DNA of 6,536 nt from Granulosicoccaceae bacterium (lineage in GTDB: Bacteria; Pseudomonadota; Gammaproteobacteria; Granulosicoccales; Granulosicoccaceae), in contig JALZUX010000089.1 of assembly GCA_023301405.1 (NCBI GenBank), forward strand, positions 1-6,536. The letters are read 5' to 3'. A model generated the notes under the pieces. That model searched no databases, had not been told where the DNA came from, and saw nothing but the letters and a program-made list of their open reading frames with translations. Position 1 is the first letter of the stretch. Each line of letters opens with the position of its first letter. Shown here piece after piece: positions 5,808 through 6,536 of the stretch. The translations under genes were made by a program, and so were the position numbers.

Positions 5808-6536
5808 ATGTCAAAAGTTAGCATGCGCCAGATGTTGGAAGCTGGTGTGCATTTCGGCCACCAAACTCGCTATTGGTGCCCCAAGATGGCTCCCTATCTT
5901 TATGGTGAGCGAAACAAAATCCATATCTTCAACCTTGAAAATACAGTGCCAGCGCTTGATGATGCTCTGAATTTTCTGGGTAAGCTGGCGTCGAAAAATG
6001 GCCGTGTATTGTTTGTTGGAACCAAACGCGCTGCCCGTGACGCCATTAAGGATGCTGCCAACGAATGCAGCATGCCGTTTGTAAATCGTCGTTGGCCCGG
6101 TGGCATGATGACAAACTTCAAGACCGTGAAACAGTCGGTTAAGCGTATGATCGAGCTAGAAGAAATGTTCGACAGTGGCGGTGAAGAGCGTCTGAATAAG
6201 AAAGAAGCACTGACACTTCGTCGTGAACTAGACAAGCTAGACAAAAGCTTAGGTGGTGTAAAGAAGATGGAGCGTCTTCCTGATGCCCTGTTTGTTGTTG
6301 ATGTTGGTTACGAGAAAATCGCGATTGCCGAGGCCCGTAAGCTAGGTATTCCAATTGTAGCTATCGTTGATAGCAACAACTCCCCGGAGAATGTTGATTA
6401 TGTGATCCCGGGTAATGATGATGCTGTGCGCGCAATTCAGCTTTACGTTGACGCGGCAGCAGAGGCAGTCAAAGCCGGCCGAACGTCGGCGTCATTGTCC
6501 GATAGCAAGGAATATGTAGAAGTGAAAGAGCCGGCA
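5808..6536 (+). CDS. rpsB: 30S ribosomal protein S2 (3' end outside window)
   Basis: S2 binds 16S rRNA late in 30S assembly, near the head-body junction, and is needed to recruit S1. The 243 visible codons stay open to the window edge; E. coli S2 has 241 residues, so probably only a short C-terminal tail is missing. Family marks include [18 protein letters not shown] (6-23), [10 protein letters not shown] (37-46), FVGTKRAA (69-76), [10 protein letters not shown] (94-103), KKEAL (131-135), LPDALFVVD (157-165) and VIPGNDDA (199-206). Many relatives, including E. coli, have WLGG where this has WPGG. Two in-frame ATGs exist, at 5802 and 5808. I chose 5808 because GGAA (5797-5800) then sits 7 nt upstream, against 1 nt for 5802, and MSKVSM aligns with E. 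coli MATVSM. It is transcribed away from map; tsf would normally follow. Confidence 0.97.
   Translation, partial: MSKVSMRQMLEAGVHFGHQTRYWCPKMAPYLYGERNKIHIFNLENTVPALDDALNFLGKLASKNGRVLFVGTKRAARDAIKDAANECSMPFVNRRWPGGMMTNFKTVKQSVKRMIELEEMFDSGGEERLNKKEALTLRRELDKLDKSLGGVKKMERLPDALFVVDVGYEKIAIAEARKLGIPIVAIVDSNNSPENVDYVIPGNDDAVRAIQLYVDAAAEAVKAGRTSASLSDSKEYVEVKEPA

Noticed and set aside
5900..6354. Leftward frames opposite rpsB
   Set aside because: They are antisense shadows of a highly conserved ribosomal protein gene, with Ser/Arg-rich translations typical of reverse-strand reading.

Overview
This is an ordinary chromosomal housekeeping window, probably from a gammaproteobacterium. That call rests on recall of protein families (DapE, full-length GlnD with an active-looking transferase plus HD plus two ACT domains, type I MetAP, S2) and on the glnD-map-rpsB neighbourhood, which resembles that of Pseudomonas and relatives. 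Moderate GC, roughly mid-40s to 50 percent by eye, and the S2 sequence would suit a marine group such as Cellvibrionales. No taxonomic search was possible, so the order-level guess is weak. I found no mobile element, CRISPR array, tRNA, rRNA or defence system, and no convincing new system.

Layout. Bases 1-366 hold no gene I can support, though a leftward gene may begin at base 17. Bases 367-840 (+) encode a short CYTH-fold protein, probably a triphosphatase. A 33-bp gap with no clear terminator separates it from a convergent, leftward cluster transcribed from about 5520 down to 874: map (4697-5473), glnD (2003-4687) and dapE (874-1998). The gaps are 9 bp (map-glnD) and 4 bp (glnD-dapE), so one transcript is likely. 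Neither glnD (GTG start) nor dapE has a recognisable Shine-Dalgarno, which suggests translational coupling. Rightward from 5808, rpsB (ribosomal protein S2) runs off the window after 243 codons with no stop; tsf would be expected next.

The most informative non-coding stretch is the 334-bp divergent region 5474-5807. It contains a candidate map promoter, a strong rpsB promoter (exact TATAAT), an imperfect inverted repeat around the rpsB -35, and a roughly 195-nt rpsB leader. The leader holds a two-part hairpin at its 5' end and a helix that would mask the rpsB ribosome-binding site. This fits known autogenous control of rpsB-tsf by S2, but the exact structures here are my own reading.

Functionally, map and rpsB serve protein synthesis (removal of N-terminal Met, 30S assembly), glnD senses nitrogen status by uridylylating PII proteins, and dapE makes LL-diaminopimelate for lysine and peptidoglycan. 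The dapC/dapD genes that I recall near glnD in some relatives are not between glnD and dapE here.
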